This document shows positions 1-8,592 of a stretch of DNA of 64,000 nucleotides, in pieces (position 1 is the stretch's first letter; each line of letters opens with the position of its first letter). This stretch comes from Paenibacillus baekrokdamisoli (GTDB taxonomy: Bacteria; Bacillota; Bacilli; Paenibacillales; Paenibacillaceae). Where the stretch lies: positions 6,576,001 through 6,640,000 of the forward strand of contig NZ_AP019308.1 of the NCBI RefSeq assembly GCF_003945345.1. The letters run 5' to 3'. The notes beneath the pieces are model-generated. The model saw nothing but the letters and a program-made list of their open reading frames with translations, was not told the origin of the DNA and made no database searches. The translations under genes were made by a program, and so were the position numbers.

Positions 1-2
1 TC

Positions 3-176
3 GGGACACTGCTCGGGGTAACCATCATCCAATTGCTCAATTCCACTCTTGTTTTCCTGAAGCTTTCGACCTCATGGAACAGCCTGTTTATCGGTATCGT
101 CTTGGTCACGAGTGTCGCGATTACTTCCTATCAGGAAAGAATCAAAAACGAAAAGAATCTTATTTTTAGTAGCTAG
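3..176 (+). CDS. Sugar ABC transporter permease, C-terminal end (partial)
   Basis: The window opens inside a gene. The third frame reads 57 codons (GTLLGVTIIQLLNST...) to a TAG at 174-176. The residues are hydrophobic with a charged tail rich in Lys and Glu, as at the C-terminus of RbsC-type inner-membrane permeases. It is followed at once by another RbsC-like permease, so the operon probably carries two permease subunits of one ribose/xylose-class importer; the ATPase and binding protein would lie upstream. The N-terminus is not visible, so the family call rests on hydrophobicity and context. Confidence 0.6.
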   Translation, partial: GTLLGVTIIQLLNSTLVFLKLSTSWNSLFIGIVLVTSVAITSYQERIKNEKNLIFSS

Positions 177-189
177 GGGGTCAAGAAGA

Positions 190-1218
190 GTGAATGAGAT
201 GGCCAAGCTATTACGCAGGGATCCCCATATGTCCGTCTTATCCGTCATTTCAGTCGTTGTGGCTGCGTTTTTGGTCTTGATGCAGGGTGATCAATTTCTG
301 TCGGTGAACAATCTTCAATCGATGGCATATCAGATTCCCGAGTTCGGGCTGCTGGCCATTGCCATGGCGCTCACGATGCTGACCGGGGGAATCGATCTCT
401 CCTTGATCGCTATCGCGGGTGTGTCGGGAATTGTGGCGGCATACATTTTGTCCGGGTCGTTAATTCCGATGGACAGCGGGATATCCACTCCTTTGCTAGT
501 GGCGATCGCGGTAGTCGCGGCGCTTGTGGTTTCGATGATATGCGGAGCGATTAATGGCTTACTGATCGCCAAACTGTCCGTGCCGCCGATCTTGGCGACG
601 CTCGGTACGATGATTCTCTTTACCGGAATAGGCATGGCCATCACATCGGGCCAAGGGATTGTAGGCTTCCCGGAATCGTTCCTGGATTTCGGGGCGGGAA
701 GCGTGCTGAACGTGCCTTATGTTTTCATTATCTTCGTCATCGTTGCGGTCGTGGCCGCCGTCGTGCTTTCCAGAACGAAGCTCGGCACAAGGGTTTATTT
801 GTACGGGGAAAACCACGTCGCCTTGAAATTCAGTGGCATTCGATCGGAGCGCTTGATCGTGCAGGTGTATATGTTTGCCGGGTTGCTCGCAGGACTGGCA
901 GCCATCATTATCATCTCGAGGGTTAACTCCGCGAAAGTCGGCTATGGAGATACCTATTTGCTGCAAGCGATTCTTGTAGCCGTTCTTGGCGGGGTTAATC
1001 CAGATGGCGGGAGGGGCAAGATTACGGGTGTTATTCTCGCTTTGTTTCTTCTGCAATTTCTGCAAAGCGCCTTTACTTTGTTCAGCTTTACACCCTATGC
1101 GAAAAAGCTGATCTGGGGCTGTATGCTCCTTCTCGTCATGATCATTAACTATTATATGGAAAAATGGAAGACGGGAGAGGGCAAATTCGGTCTTAAAACG
1201 TTGCTCATCCGGAGGTAG
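190..1218 (+). CDS. RbsC-like sugar ABC transporter permease
   Basis: A 342-residue integral membrane protein of the branched-chain amino acid/ribose permease family (BPD_transp_2). It would form the membrane channel of a carbohydrate importer. Many hydrophobic helices are visible, with family signatures LTGGIDLS near residue 65 and GGVNPDGGRGKI near residue 270. The open frame reaches back to 112 inside the previous gene, but AGGGGG at 175-180 lies 9 nt before GTG 190, so I use that start (ATG 199 is the alternative). It sits 3 nt before the SIS-domain gene and is clearly in the same operon. The substrate is not predictable from the permease. Confidence 0.85.
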   Translation: MNEMAKLLRRDPHMSVLSVISVVVAAFLVLMQGDQFLSVNNLQSMAYQIPEFGLLAIAMALTMLTGGIDLSLIAIAGVSGIVAAYILSGSLIPMDSGISTPLLVAIAVVAALVVSMICGAINGLLIAKLSVPPILATLGTMILFTGIGMAITSGQGIVGFPESFLDFGAGSVLNVPYVFIIFVIVAVVAAVVLSRTKLGTRVYLYGENHVALKFSGIRSERLIVQVYMFAGLLAGLAAIIIISRVNSAKVGYGDTYLLQAILVAVLGGVNPDGGRGKITGVILALFLLQFLQSAFTLFSFTPYAKKLIWGCMLLLVMIINYYMEKWKTGEGKFGLKTLLIRR

Positions 1219-1221
1219 GCG

Positions 1222-1779
1222 ATGGATCTCAAACGGCTATCAGGCATTATTTTAACAGAGTTGGCGGAAGTATTCGATAGAGTGGATTCCGATCAGTGGG
1301 GTCAAGTCGTTGAACGCGTCAGGAGAAGCCCTCGGATATTTCTGATCGGAGTGGGGCGCGAAGGCCTCGCGACACGAGGATTGGCAATGCGATTGATGCA
1401 CTTGGGCAAAGAGACTCATTGGGTGTGGGACGACACGACGCCAGCCATCCGCGAAGGCGACCTGCTTATCGCCACGTCCGGATCGGGTGAGATCGGCCAT
1501 ATCCATTACGTGGCTGAGCAAGCGAAAAAGGCGGGTGCTGAGCTTGTCGTCATTACCGGTACTCCAGACAGGATGACGTCCCACATCGCGGATGCGGTGC
1601 TTTGGGTGCCAGCCGCGGTATATCGCGGTAAAGGTGATCTCGTCCCTTCCATACAGCCGATGGGAAATTTGTTCGAGCAGTCTATTGCGTTGCTCTTCGA
1701 TATACTCGTCATGATGCTGCAAAACGGCTTGTCTGTAACCCGACAAGAAATGGAAGCACGACACAGAAACTTTGAATGA
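1222..1779 (+). CDS. SIS-domain sugar-phosphate isomerase, HxlB (6-phospho-3-hexuloisomerase)-like
   Basis: 185 residues, the usual size of 6-phospho-3-hexuloisomerase, a cytoplasmic enzyme that interconverts 3-hexulose 6-phosphate and fructose 6-phosphate. Visible SIS features are FLIGVGREG near residue 40, the phosphate-binding ATSGSGEIGH near residue 84 and VVITGTPDRMTSHIAD near residue 109. No hexulose-phosphate synthase (HxlA) lies beside it in the window, so a ribulose monophosphate cycle is not indicated. It more likely isomerises an intermediate of the sugar handled by this operon. Its end overlaps the extended frame of the following kinase, whose likely start is 16 nt downstream. Confidence 0.8.
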   Translation: MDLKRLSGIILTELAEVFDRVDSDQWGQVVERVRRSPRIFLIGVGREGLATRGLAMRLMHLGKETHWVWDDTTPAIREGDLLIATSGSGEIGHIHYVAEQAKKAGAELVVITGTPDRMTSHIADAVLWVPAAVYRGKGDLVPSIQPMGNLFEQSIALLFDILVMMLQNGLSVTRQEMEARHRNFE

Positions 1780-1795
1780 GAAGGAGTGCGCAAGC

Positions 1796-3340
1796 ATGGC
1801 TAAAGGTTACCTCGTTGGCTGCGATATCGGAACAGGCGGGACCAAGTCCGTCGTCATGGACCTGGACGGCAAGGTATTGGGCACGCATTATGTCGAATAT
1901 CCGCTGATAGCGTCCCGCCCCGGCTGGGCTGAGCACCATCCCGATACGTATTGGAATGCCGTTGCTCAAACGATCAAGAAGTCGTTGGAAGCATCGAAGA
2001 TTTCGCCCTCGGACGTTCTCGGAGTTGGGCTGAGTGCCATGTCTCCGGCATGCATCCTCGTTGATCGCGAGCTTAATCCGCTGCAGCTGTCCCACTTCTG
2101 GATGGATCGCCGAGGAACCGCGGAATGCGGGCAGATCGCTCGGATTTTGGGCGAGGATGCGGTATTCGAGCGGTCGGGCAATCCGATCGATTCCTATTAC
2201 GCCACGGTGAAGCTGCTGTGGGAGAAGAACAATCGTCCCGAGCTTTATGACAAGGCGTACAAAATGCTTACCGCCAAAGACTATCCGCTCATGAAGCTGA
2301 CCGGCAAATGCGTGACGGATTACAGCAATGCAAGCTTGATCGGAATCGCGTTTGATATCGTCAACAAGCGCTGGGACGAACAAATGCTGAAGGAAATTGG
2401 GCTGAGCGCCGATAAGCTGCCGGATGCGTATCCTTGCGATGAAGTGGTCGGACATGTGACCCGAGATGCCGCTGCGTTAACTGGTCTTATGGAAGGGACT
2501 CCGGTCGTGGCCGGCACCGTCGATTGCAATGCGGCTTGGGTGTCCACGGGAGTGCTGAACAACGGGGACAACAGCATTACCCTTGGTACGGCGGGGGTAT
2601 GGGGTGCTATTCACGATAAACCGACGTTCGCCAAGAATATGATCACGATCGTACACGCGGCCGATTCCAAAACGAAATATTCAACCGTCGGAGCGTTGGT
2701 ATGCGCGGGCGCGCTCATCCGTTATTTCCGGGATACGTTCGGACAGGTCGAAGTGGACGCGGCAAACCGTCTGAACATTAGCCCATACGATATTATGAAC
2801 CTGGAAGCGGAGAAGGTTCCTCCGGGTTCGGACGGAATGCTCGTGCTGCCGTACTTCATGGGCGAACGCACCCCGATGTGGGATCCATTGGCGCGCGGGG
2901 TTATATTCGGAGCTTCCTTGTACCACACCCGCGGACATTACATCCGTTCGTTCATGGAAGGCGTTGCTTATGGCATCAAACAGAACGTGGACATCGCGAA
3001 GCGGTCGGGAACGCAGGTGAATCCACTCGTGACGATGGTCGAAGGTGGAGCGAACAGCCGTCTATGGCGGCAAATCATGGCGGATGTGCTCGGGGTGCCA
3101 ACGCAGCATGTGAAAAATTCGCTGGGAGCCCCGGTCGGTGACGCGATCGTCGCGGGTGTCGGAGTAGGCGCTTTCGGCAGCTACGACATCGTGAACGATT
3201 GGATATCCGTTTCTGAGCAGCACAAGCCGGATCTCAATAATAGTCAATTGTACGATCGGATGTATGGCTTATTCGCCGGGTTGTATCCGAAACTGAAGGA
3301 CGATTTTGCCCAATTGGCGGAAATTACGGGTTTCAAATAA
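1796..3340 (+). CDS. FGGY-family carbohydrate kinase (xylulokinase-like)
   Basis: A 514-residue cytoplasmic sugar kinase that uses ATP to phosphorylate a ketose or polyol. The N-terminal ATPase fold shows GCDIGTGGTKSVVMD (residues ~5-20). The probable catalytic aspartate is in AGTVDCNAAW near residue 243, followed by GTAGVWG. The C-terminal domain has MVEGGANSRLWRQI. The frame opens at 1772, but GGAG at 1784-1787 lies 8 nt before ATG 1796, so I use 1796. The neighbouring class II aldolase suggests the product is a ketose 1-phosphate that is then split. FGGY substrate specificity cannot be read from these motifs, so the sugar is left open. Confidence 0.88.
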   Translation: MAKGYLVGCDIGTGGTKSVVMDLDGKVLGTHYVEYPLIASRPGWAEHHPDTYWNAVAQTIKKSLEASKISPSDVLGVGLSAMSPACILVDRELNPLQLSHFWMDRRGTAECGQIARILGEDAVFERSGNPIDSYYATVKLLWEKNNRPELYDKAYKMLTAKDYPLMKLTGKCVTDYSNASLIGIAFDIVNKRWDEQMLKEIGLSADKLPDAYPCDEVVGHVTRDAAALTGLMEGTPVVAGTVDCNAAWVSTGVLNNGDNSITLGTAGVWGAIHDKPTFAKNMITIVHAADSKTKYSTVGALVCAGALIRYFRDTFGQVEVDAANRLNISPYDIMNLEAEKVPPGSDGMLVLPYFMGERTPMWDPLARGVIFGASLYHTRGHYIRSFMEGVAYGIKQNVDIAKRSGTQVNPLVTMVEGGANSRLWRQIMADVLGVPTQHVKNSLGAPVGDAIVAGVGVGAFGSYDIVNDWISVSEQHKPDLNNSQLYDRMYGLFAGLYPKLKDDFAQLAEITGFK

Positions 3341-3373
3341 ATCATATATAGATAAACATCTGGAGGGTAAACT

Positions 3374-5425
3374 ATGAAAAGCCTATGGTCAAATGAAGTA
3401 GCGAAATCGATGAATGATATGGAACAGCTAGTTTACGTATCCAACCTGCTAGGTTCTGATACTTCTCTCGTGCAAGGCGGGGGAGGGAACACTTCCGTCA
3501 AAAGACTAGAGCAGGATTTCATGGAGAAAGAAGTAAATGTTCTGCGGGTCAAGGCGAGCGGCCATCAGTTGTCAACGATTAAGCAGCAAGGCTTCGCGGG
3601 CGTCAAGTTAAACGAAGTGCTGCCTCTCTTCCAGCGGGAGGATATGACCGATGACGAGATGGTCCGCTACATTTCCCATGCGCTTATGTCTCCGGATTCT
3701 CCTAGGCCCTCTATTGAAACGCTGCTGCATGGGTTTATTCCGTTCCGTTGGGTGCTGCACTCGCATTCCGACGCTATCTTGAGCATTGCCAACAATGCTC
3801 ATTCCGAGCAGTTAGTGAGAGAAGCGCTTAGCGAAGACGCGTTGATCGTGCCGTACCATCGCCCCGGCTTTCTTGTCGCCAAGCAGGTCGGCGCGGCGGT
3901 CCAGGGCAATTTGGAGGCTCCGGGGCTCGTATTGCTCCATCATGGTTTGGTTACCTGGTCGGATTCCTGTGAAGAAGCCTATGAACGGCATATCGAGCTA
4001 GTCGACCGCGCCGAGCAGCGCATTCGCAAAGCGCTCGAAGTGAAAGTGGCCTTCCCGCACAAGAATGGCGTTCCGGAATTGACTCGCGAAGAGCGCAGGG
4101 CGATCGCGGCCCAAGCAGCTCCGGCTTTGCGCGGAGCGGTTAGCTCCGTGTTGCCGATGATTCTGACGTTCGAAGATTCCGAGGAGGCGCTTCGCTTCGT
4201 TAATGCGGATAACCTTCTGGAGCTGTCGCAGACCGGTCCGGCGACTCCGGAGCACGTACTAAGCACGAAGCCGTCTCCGCTTGTCGTGGAGGTAGAAGAC
4301 CCTCGGAACGTTGAGTCACTGAAGGAAGCACTCCGTCAAGGAGTGAAGAAATACGAGGAAAATTATTTAAACTATTTCGACAAGTATCACCGGTCGAACT
4401 TTACTCCGCACAATCCGGTGCCTCGACTTGTCATTGTGCCTGGTATCGGACTGTGGGGCGTAGGAACGGACGTATTGGATTCGCAAGCGCCGGTTGAAAT
4501 TTACAAGCATACGGTGCAAATCATGGAGGGCGCGGAAGCGATCGGGAAATTCAAAACGATGCCGGAAGCGGAAGTATTCAATGCGGAGTATTGGCCAATG
4601 GAACTATACAAGCTTAGCCTTCGCCCGAAACCGAAGGACCTGAACGGCAAGGTGGCCGTCGTTACAGGAGCGGCGCGCGGCATCGGTTATGCGATTGCGG
4701 AGCGGCTGCTTCAGGAAGGGGCTTGCGTTGTCTTGACCGACATCAATCCTGCCGGATTGGCCGAAGCGGAGAAGAAGCTTGCCGTATACAGCAGTCGTGT
4801 GAGAACCGCGGTAGTCGACGTGACGAACGAGGAATCCGTTAACCAAGGCATTGCCGAGTGCGTACTAGCCTTCGGGGGAGTAGATATTCTGGTGTCGAAT
4901 GCTGGAATCGCGATTGTCGGTTCGCTAATTGACATGCCGATCGGGGCGTGGGAGAAAAGCTTTGCCGTCAATTCGACGGGGCACTTCCTATCTTCCCGAG
5001 CGGTGGTAAGAGCGTTGTTGGAGCAAGGGAATGGAGGTAGCCTAGTATTCGTGAATACGAAAAACGCGCTCGCTCCGGGTAAGGATTTCGGCGCATATAG
5101 CTGCGCCAAAGCGTCCGAAGCGCAATTGTGCCGCATGCTGGCCATCGAGCACGGCAAGGATAAAATCCGTTCCAACATGATTAATCCGGACGGCGTGTTT
5201 ACCGATCTATGGTCGCCAGAAATGGTGGCTAACCGCGCGAAAGCCTACGGCGTCGATGCAGACCGATACGAGGATTTCCTCCGCGACCGTACGTTGCTTA
5301 AAGAATCGATCACTGTGGAAGATGTCGCCGAAGCGGCGTTATTCCTCGCGAGCGACAAGTCGCGGGTGACGACGGGTTGCATTATTTCGGTAGACGGGGG
5401 CGCTAGGGAAGCTTTCCCAAGATAA
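3374..5425 (+). CDS. Bifunctional class II aldolase / short-chain dehydrogenase (RhaD/YuxG type)
   Basis: A 683-residue fusion. The N-terminal class II aldolase (about residues 15-400) has histidines suited to bind the catalytic zinc in VLHSHSD (~residue 134) and LLHHGLVTW (~185). The C-terminal short-chain dehydrogenase starts at VAVVTGAARGIGYAI (~428), with the Tyr-x3-Lys pair in YSCAKASE (~576). Proteins of this layout cleave rhamnulose 1-phosphate-type substrates to DHAP plus an aldehyde and are thought to process the aldehyde with the second domain. GGAGGG lies 6 nt before ATG 3374. It follows the FGGY kinase by 33 nt, which fits a kinase-aldolase sequence. The natural substrate is inferred only by class. 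Confidence 0.88.
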   Translation: MKSLWSNEVAKSMNDMEQLVYVSNLLGSDTSLVQGGGGNTSVKRLEQDFMEKEVNVLRVKASGHQLSTIKQQGFAGVKLNEVLPLFQREDMTDDEMVRYISHALMSPDSPRPSIETLLHGFIPFRWVLHSHSDAILSIANNAHSEQLVREALSEDALIVPYHRPGFLVAKQVGAAVQGNLEAPGLVLLHHGLVTWSDSCEEAYERHIELVDRAEQRIRKALEVKVAFPHKNGVPELTREERRAIAAQAAPALRGAVSSVLPMILTFEDSEEALRFVNADNLLELSQTGPATPEHVLSTKPSPLVVEVEDPRNVESLKEALRQGVKKYEENYLNYFDKYHRSNFTPHNPVPRLVIVPGIGLWGVGTDVLDSQAPVEIYKHTVQIMEGAEAIGKFKTMPEAEVFNAEYWPMELYKLSLRPKPKDLNGKVAVVTGAARGIGYAIAERLLQEGACVVLTDINPAGLAEAEKKLAVYSSRVRTAVVDVTNEESVNQGIAECVLAFGGVDILVSNAGIAIVGSLIDMPIGAWEKSFAVNSTGHFLSSRAVVRALLEQGNGGSLVFVNTKNALAPGKDFGAYSCAKASEAQLCRMLAIEHGKDKIRSNMINPDGVFTDLWSPEMVANRAKAYGVDADRYEDFLRDRTLLKESITVEDVAEAALFLASDKSRVTTGCIISVDGGAREAFPR

Positions 5426-5446
5426 CTCGGATGAGGGGGAGAATCT

Positions 5447-6109
5447 GTGGAAGTCACGAGTCAGCAGCTAAAAATGATTTTGCATACGATCGCCTACAAG
5501 ATGGATAGCGAAAAAGAGCATTTGTCCGATCTGGACCGCGAGCTGGGAGACGGCGATCACGGGATTACGATGTCCCTCGGCTGGCGGGCGATCAAGGAAG
5601 CGCTGGCCGACATGCCGGAAAATACAGATTGCGGCTTGCTATGTAAGACGGCGGGAATGACCTTCCTGAATGCGGTGGGCTCCTCCGTAGGTCCGCTCTA
5701 TGCCACCGCATTCATGCGGGCGGGAGCGGCGGTCAAGGAGAAAATGGCATTATCAGAGGAGGATCTCCTGTCGTTCTGGACAGCGTTCGTGGAGGGAATC
5801 ATTGAACGCGGCAAAGCGGCCGTCGGAGACAAAACGATGGTCGACGTGTGGGCACCGGCTCTCGAAAGCTTGCGGGAAGGTTATAGGCATGGGAAGGACG
5901 TACACGCGAGCTTCCGCGATGCGGTAAGCGCGGGCAGGGCGGGAATGATCGCCACGGCGGAAATGGTTTCCCGGAAAGGCCGCTCTAGCCGACTTGGCAA
6001 CCGATCGCTATCCCATCAGGACCCGGGGGCGGTTTCCGCCTATCTCATCTTATCGGTCTTCGCGGATATGCTAGAATCAATCGATTCGAAAGACGGTGGT
6101 TCAGAATGA
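5447..6109 (+). CDS. dhaL: Dihydroxyacetone kinase subunit DhaL (ADP/ATP-binding)
   Basis: 220 residues, starting GTG after a GAGGGGGAG SD. This is the nucleotide-binding subunit of the two-subunit dihydroxyacetone (or tetrulose) kinase. The metal/nucleotide site is intact: LGDGDHGITM (~30-39), NAVGSSVGPL (~75), GDKTMVDVWAP (~126) and LSHQDPGAVS (~185). No DhaM phosphocarrier gene is in the window, so the usual PTS-linked phosphate route is not supported here and direct ATP use or an unseen donor is possible. Its stop overlaps the next start (ATGA, 6106-6109), indicating translational coupling. The kinase partner DhaK lies two genes downstream, so the isomerase is sandwiched between the subunits. 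Confidence 0.9.
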   Translation: MEVTSQQLKMILHTIAYKMDSEKEHLSDLDRELGDGDHGITMSLGWRAIKEALADMPENTDCGLLCKTAGMTFLNAVGSSVGPLYATAFMRAGAAVKEKMALSEEDLLSFWTAFVEGIIERGKAAVGDKTMVDVWAPALESLREGYRHGKDVHASFRDAVSAGRAGMIATAEMVSRKGRSSRLGNRSLSHQDPGAVSAYLILSVFADMLESIDSKDGGSE

Positions 6110-6600
6110 AGCTAGGGATCGGCAGCGATCATCACGGCTATGAGATGAAGGAAGCGATCAAGAATTTGCTGTCTGACTCCGACGTTGAAGTGGAGGACTT
6201 TGGCTGCAACGGTTATGCGGACGCCGATTATCCCGACGTCGCTTTTGCCGTTGCTGACCGGATTCGCTCGGGGGAACTGGAACGGGGCATTCTCATCTGC
6301 GGTACCGGCATCGGCGTGGCGATTGCCGCGGGCAAAGTGCCCGGCATTCGCGCTGCGTTATGCCATGATACGTACTCGGCGGAGCGGGCGCAGAAAAGCA
6401 ACAACGCGCAAATTTTGACGATGGGTGCTAAGGTCATCGGAATGGAGGCGGCCAAGAAAGTTGTGAACGCATGGCTGTCTTCCAGCTTCGAAGGCGGTAA
6501 CTCCGCCCGCAAAATAGACAAAATCATGGAGCAGGAGCAGAAATACTTGGGGAGGGGCGGGCATGAAGAAATTAATCAATCACCCGGATGCGGTAGTTGA
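6106..6600 (+). CDS. RpiB/LacA/LacB-family sugar-phosphate isomerase
   Basis: 164 residues. The fold signature GSDHHGYEMKEAI is at the N-terminus, and the active-site cysteine segment ILICGTGIGVAIAAGKVPGI is near residue 65. ALCHDTYSAERAQKSNNAQI follows and lines the phosphate pocket in the family. Members isomerise ribose 5-phosphate, allose 6-phosphate, galactose 6-phosphate or, in erythritol pathways, erythrulose 4-phosphate. Position between dhaL and dhaK makes a tetrulose phosphate an attractive substrate, but that is inference. The gene overlaps dhaL by 4 nt and dhaK by 38 nt, so the three proteins are probably made in a fixed ratio. Confidence 0.87.
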   Translation: MKLGIGSDHHGYEMKEAIKNLLSDSDVEVEDFGCNGYADADYPDVAFAVADRIRSGELERGILICGTGIGVAIAAGKVPGIRAALCHDTYSAERAQKSNNAQILTMGAKVIGMEAAKKVVNAWLSSSFEGGNSARKIDKIMEQEQKYLGRGGHEEINQSPGCGS

Positions 6601-7567
6601 CGAGATGATCGAAGGGTATGCGGCGGCGTATCCCCAATATGTTTCTGTTCTGTCTGCCAACAAGCGTTCCGTAGTTAGCGTGCGAAAGCACGGTCATGGG
6701 AAAGTCGGCGTCGTCATCGGGGGCGGCTCGGGACATGAGCCGGCGTTCATGGGCTTTATCGGCAAAGGAATGGCGGACGGCGTTCCTGTCGGTAATATCT
6801 TCGCTTCCCCGCCACCTAATCCGATCCTTGAAGTGACGAAGACGATTGACAGCGGCGCCGGCGTGATCTACATATACGGGAATTATGCCGGAGATTGCAT
6901 GAACTTCGACATGGCTGTGGAGTTGGCCGACATGGAGGGCATCCGTGTCGAGACAGTATTGGTGACCGACGATATCGCTTCTGCCCCCGCTCACGAAATC
7001 GACAAGCGCCGCGGCATTGCCGGTGGATTCCTCGTGTTCAAAACGGCGGGAGCTGCTGCTGAACGCGGATATACCTTGAATGAGGTGGAGCGAGTGACCC
7101 GCAAGGCCAACGATCGGTTGAGAACGATGGGTGTTGGTTTGTCTCCTTGCCGGATTCCGCAAACCGGGAAGCCAAGCTTTACGCTGGGCGACGGAGAAAT
7201 GGAAATCGGCTTGGGCATTCACGGGGAGCCGGGAATCCAGCGGGGCAGTATCGTCTCTGCGGACGAAACGGCCGACATTTTGCTGGACGCCATCAGGCAG
7301 GAACTGCGGCTTGAATCGGGCAGTAGGGTCGCGGTACTGGTGAATGGTCTAGGTTCGACGACGAGAATGGAGCTTCTGATCCTATTCCGCAGGGTGGACG
7401 CCCGCCTTAGAGAGCTCGGCATCTCGATATCTCGTTCATATGTGGGCGAATACGTCACCTCGTTGGAAATGGGTGGCTGCTCGCTGTCCATCCTGAAGCT
7501 GGATGAAGAGCTGGAGCTATTGATCGACGATCCGGCGGATACTCCGATGTTCGTTCAGATGGGTTAG
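6563..7567 (+). CDS. dhaK: Dihydroxyacetone kinase subunit DhaK
   Basis: A 334-residue DhaK-type protein. Family residues are present: GGGSGHEPAFMGF (~52), the acidic residue in NYAGDCMNFD (~107), and the histidine that binds the ketone substrate as a hemiaminal in GLGIHGEPGI (~218). It would bind dihydroxyacetone or a longer ketose and receive phosphate from DhaL-bound nucleotide. ATG 6563 has GGGGAGGGG upstream and lies inside the preceding isomerase frame. It is the last gene of the operon: a 13-bp stem terminator starts 28 nt after the stop. The pairing with an RpiB-like isomerase resembles reported L/D-erythrulose kinase systems, so DHA is not the only candidate substrate. Confidence 0.9.
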   Translation: MKKLINHPDAVVDEMIEGYAAAYPQYVSVLSANKRSVVSVRKHGHGKVGVVIGGGSGHEPAFMGFIGKGMADGVPVGNIFASPPPNPILEVTKTIDSGAGVIYIYGNYAGDCMNFDMAVELADMEGIRVETVLVTDDIASAPAHEIDKRRGIAGGFLVFKTAGAAAERGYTLNEVERVTRKANDRLRTMGVGLSPCRIPQTGKPSFTLGDGEMEIGLGIHGEPGIQRGSIVSADETADILLDAIRQELRLESGSRVAVLVNGLGSTTRMELLILFRRVDARLRELGISISRSYVGEYVTSLEMGGCSLSILKLDEELELLIDDPADTPMFVQMG

Positions 7568-7587
7568 CGTTTTTATGAAAATCATAA

Positions 7588-7797
7588 TTATAGTAAAAGT
7601 CCCGATGATGCATCCGCACATCGGGACTTTTGATTGTTTTGGAACTGGGTTTCTTGCTTCTTCCGCGGCTCACCACCTGGAACTACTATCCCCTTAGACA
7701 TTGTTTTCTTTTTCCATTGATGTAATGTCGCTTCCGATAACCCTGTTTCTCTTGCTATTGCTATTGTATGTACGAACTCGTCCTGGGGTGGCATCAT
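7588..7797 (-). pseudogene. Transposase N-terminal HTH remnant (IS3-like OrfA type)
   Basis: A 69-codon minus-strand frame whose first 45 residues look like the helix-turn-helix region of IS3-type transposases: MMPPQDEFVHTIA, then ARETGLSEATLHQWKKK and GIVVPGG. The similarity stops after that; the rest of the frame reads through the dhaK terminator and is not transposase-like. Upstream bases hold no proper start region either. It is a broken scrap rather than a working gene. The identification comes from motif resemblance only. Confidence 0.55.
7595..7631 (+). terminator. Rho-independent terminator of the sugar operon
   Basis: A perfect 13-bp inverted repeat, AAAAGTCCCGATG and CATCGGGACTTTT, with an 11-nt loop, 27 nt after the dhaK stop. 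The A-rich and T-rich arms would let it work in both directions. Confidence 0.85.
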
Positions 7798-8067
7798 TCT
7801 GCTTATGTTAACCCGGGGGGATAGCCACCCTAGAGGACAAGGGATACTTCAGTCCATTTCGCAGCACAGCGTGAAGCACAACCAAGTTTATTTATACATA
7901 ATTCAGGATTTACTGGGTGATTTATGTAATAATTGAATTACGCCTTATTAGGAATTATTCACAAATGTAAAGCGATTCGGAAAGTCATTCCATCTCATAA
8001 GGGTCATACCTTAGTAGTGGAGGATGTTCGGTCATTCCTATTGGCACTTCAAGGAGGTGAATTCGAT
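7798..8067. other. Intergenic stretch before the NfeD-flotillin pair
   Basis: No convincing gene. A plus-strand open frame runs in from 7933 without an SD site and is probably just upstream read-through of the NfeD frame. A weak TTGAAT (7933) with TATTCA 17 nt downstream is the only sigma-A-like pair I see, and no clear SigW-type TGAAAC/CGTA pair was found, although the B. subtilis counterparts are reported to be SigW-dependent. Confidence 0.3.
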
Positions 8068-8574
8068 ATGGAAACGTTATACCTTGTTTTATTTCTAATA
8101 GGACTCGTATTTGCCATCGTAACTTTATTCGTTGGAGACATTTTTCATTTACATTTTGATGCAAGCGGCGGGCATCTTCCGTTCTTTTCTCCGACAACCA
8201 TCGCTTCCTTTATTACTGTCTTTGGCGGGTTAGGTTATTTTCTTATGAAGAATACGGAGCTCTCACAATTCTTGATTGCTGTAATCGCGATTGCAGCTGC
8301 GTTAGCCGCTTCAACGGGTATGTTCTTGCTGGTTGTCGTTCCCTTACAGGCTGCGAACCACTCGACCGCGAAGTCAAGTAAAGAGCTGATCGGGGGAAGA
8401 GCAGAAGTGATTACATCAATCGTTAGTACATCTAGAGGCGAGATCATCTATGAGCAGGGCGGAACAAGATTAAGTGCCCCAGCCAAGTCGCGGCATGGGG
8501 AAACGATTTTACAAGGTGAATATGTAAGGGTCGTCGAAGAACTGGGCGGTACATTCGTGGTAGAAAAACTATAA
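8068..8574 (+). CDS. yuaF: NfeD-family membrane protein (YuaF-like)
   Basis: A 168-residue protein that begins at ATG 8068, 8 nt after a near-perfect AAGGAGGTG. Residues ~1-100 hold three to four hydrophobic helices. The C-terminus (~110-168) is a small beta-barrel (OB-like) NfeD domain with GGRAEVITSI and ILQGEYVRVVEELGG. NfeD proteins partner with flotillin/stomatin-type proteins in membrane microdomains; the flotillin gene follows after 18 nt, so the two form an operon as in B. subtilis yuaF-floT. No serine protease domain is present, so this is the short NfeD class. Confidence 0.85.
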   Translation: METLYLVLFLIGLVFAIVTLFVGDIFHLHFDASGGHLPFFSPTTIASFITVFGGLGYFLMKNTELSQFLIAVIAIAAALAASTGMFLLVVVPLQAANHSTAKSSKELIGGRAEVITSIVSTSRGEIIYEQGGTRLSAPAKSRHGETILQGEYVRVVEELGGTFVVEKL

Positions 8575-8592
8575 TATACGGAGGTTTTAATA

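Noticed and set aside
559..1065. 168-codon minus-strand frame opposite the permease
   Set aside because: Overlaps a clear membrane protein gene completely; no family features.
1222..1779. Ribulose monophosphate formaldehyde pathway
   Set aside because: Only the HxlB-like isomerase is present; no HxlA synthase in the operon.
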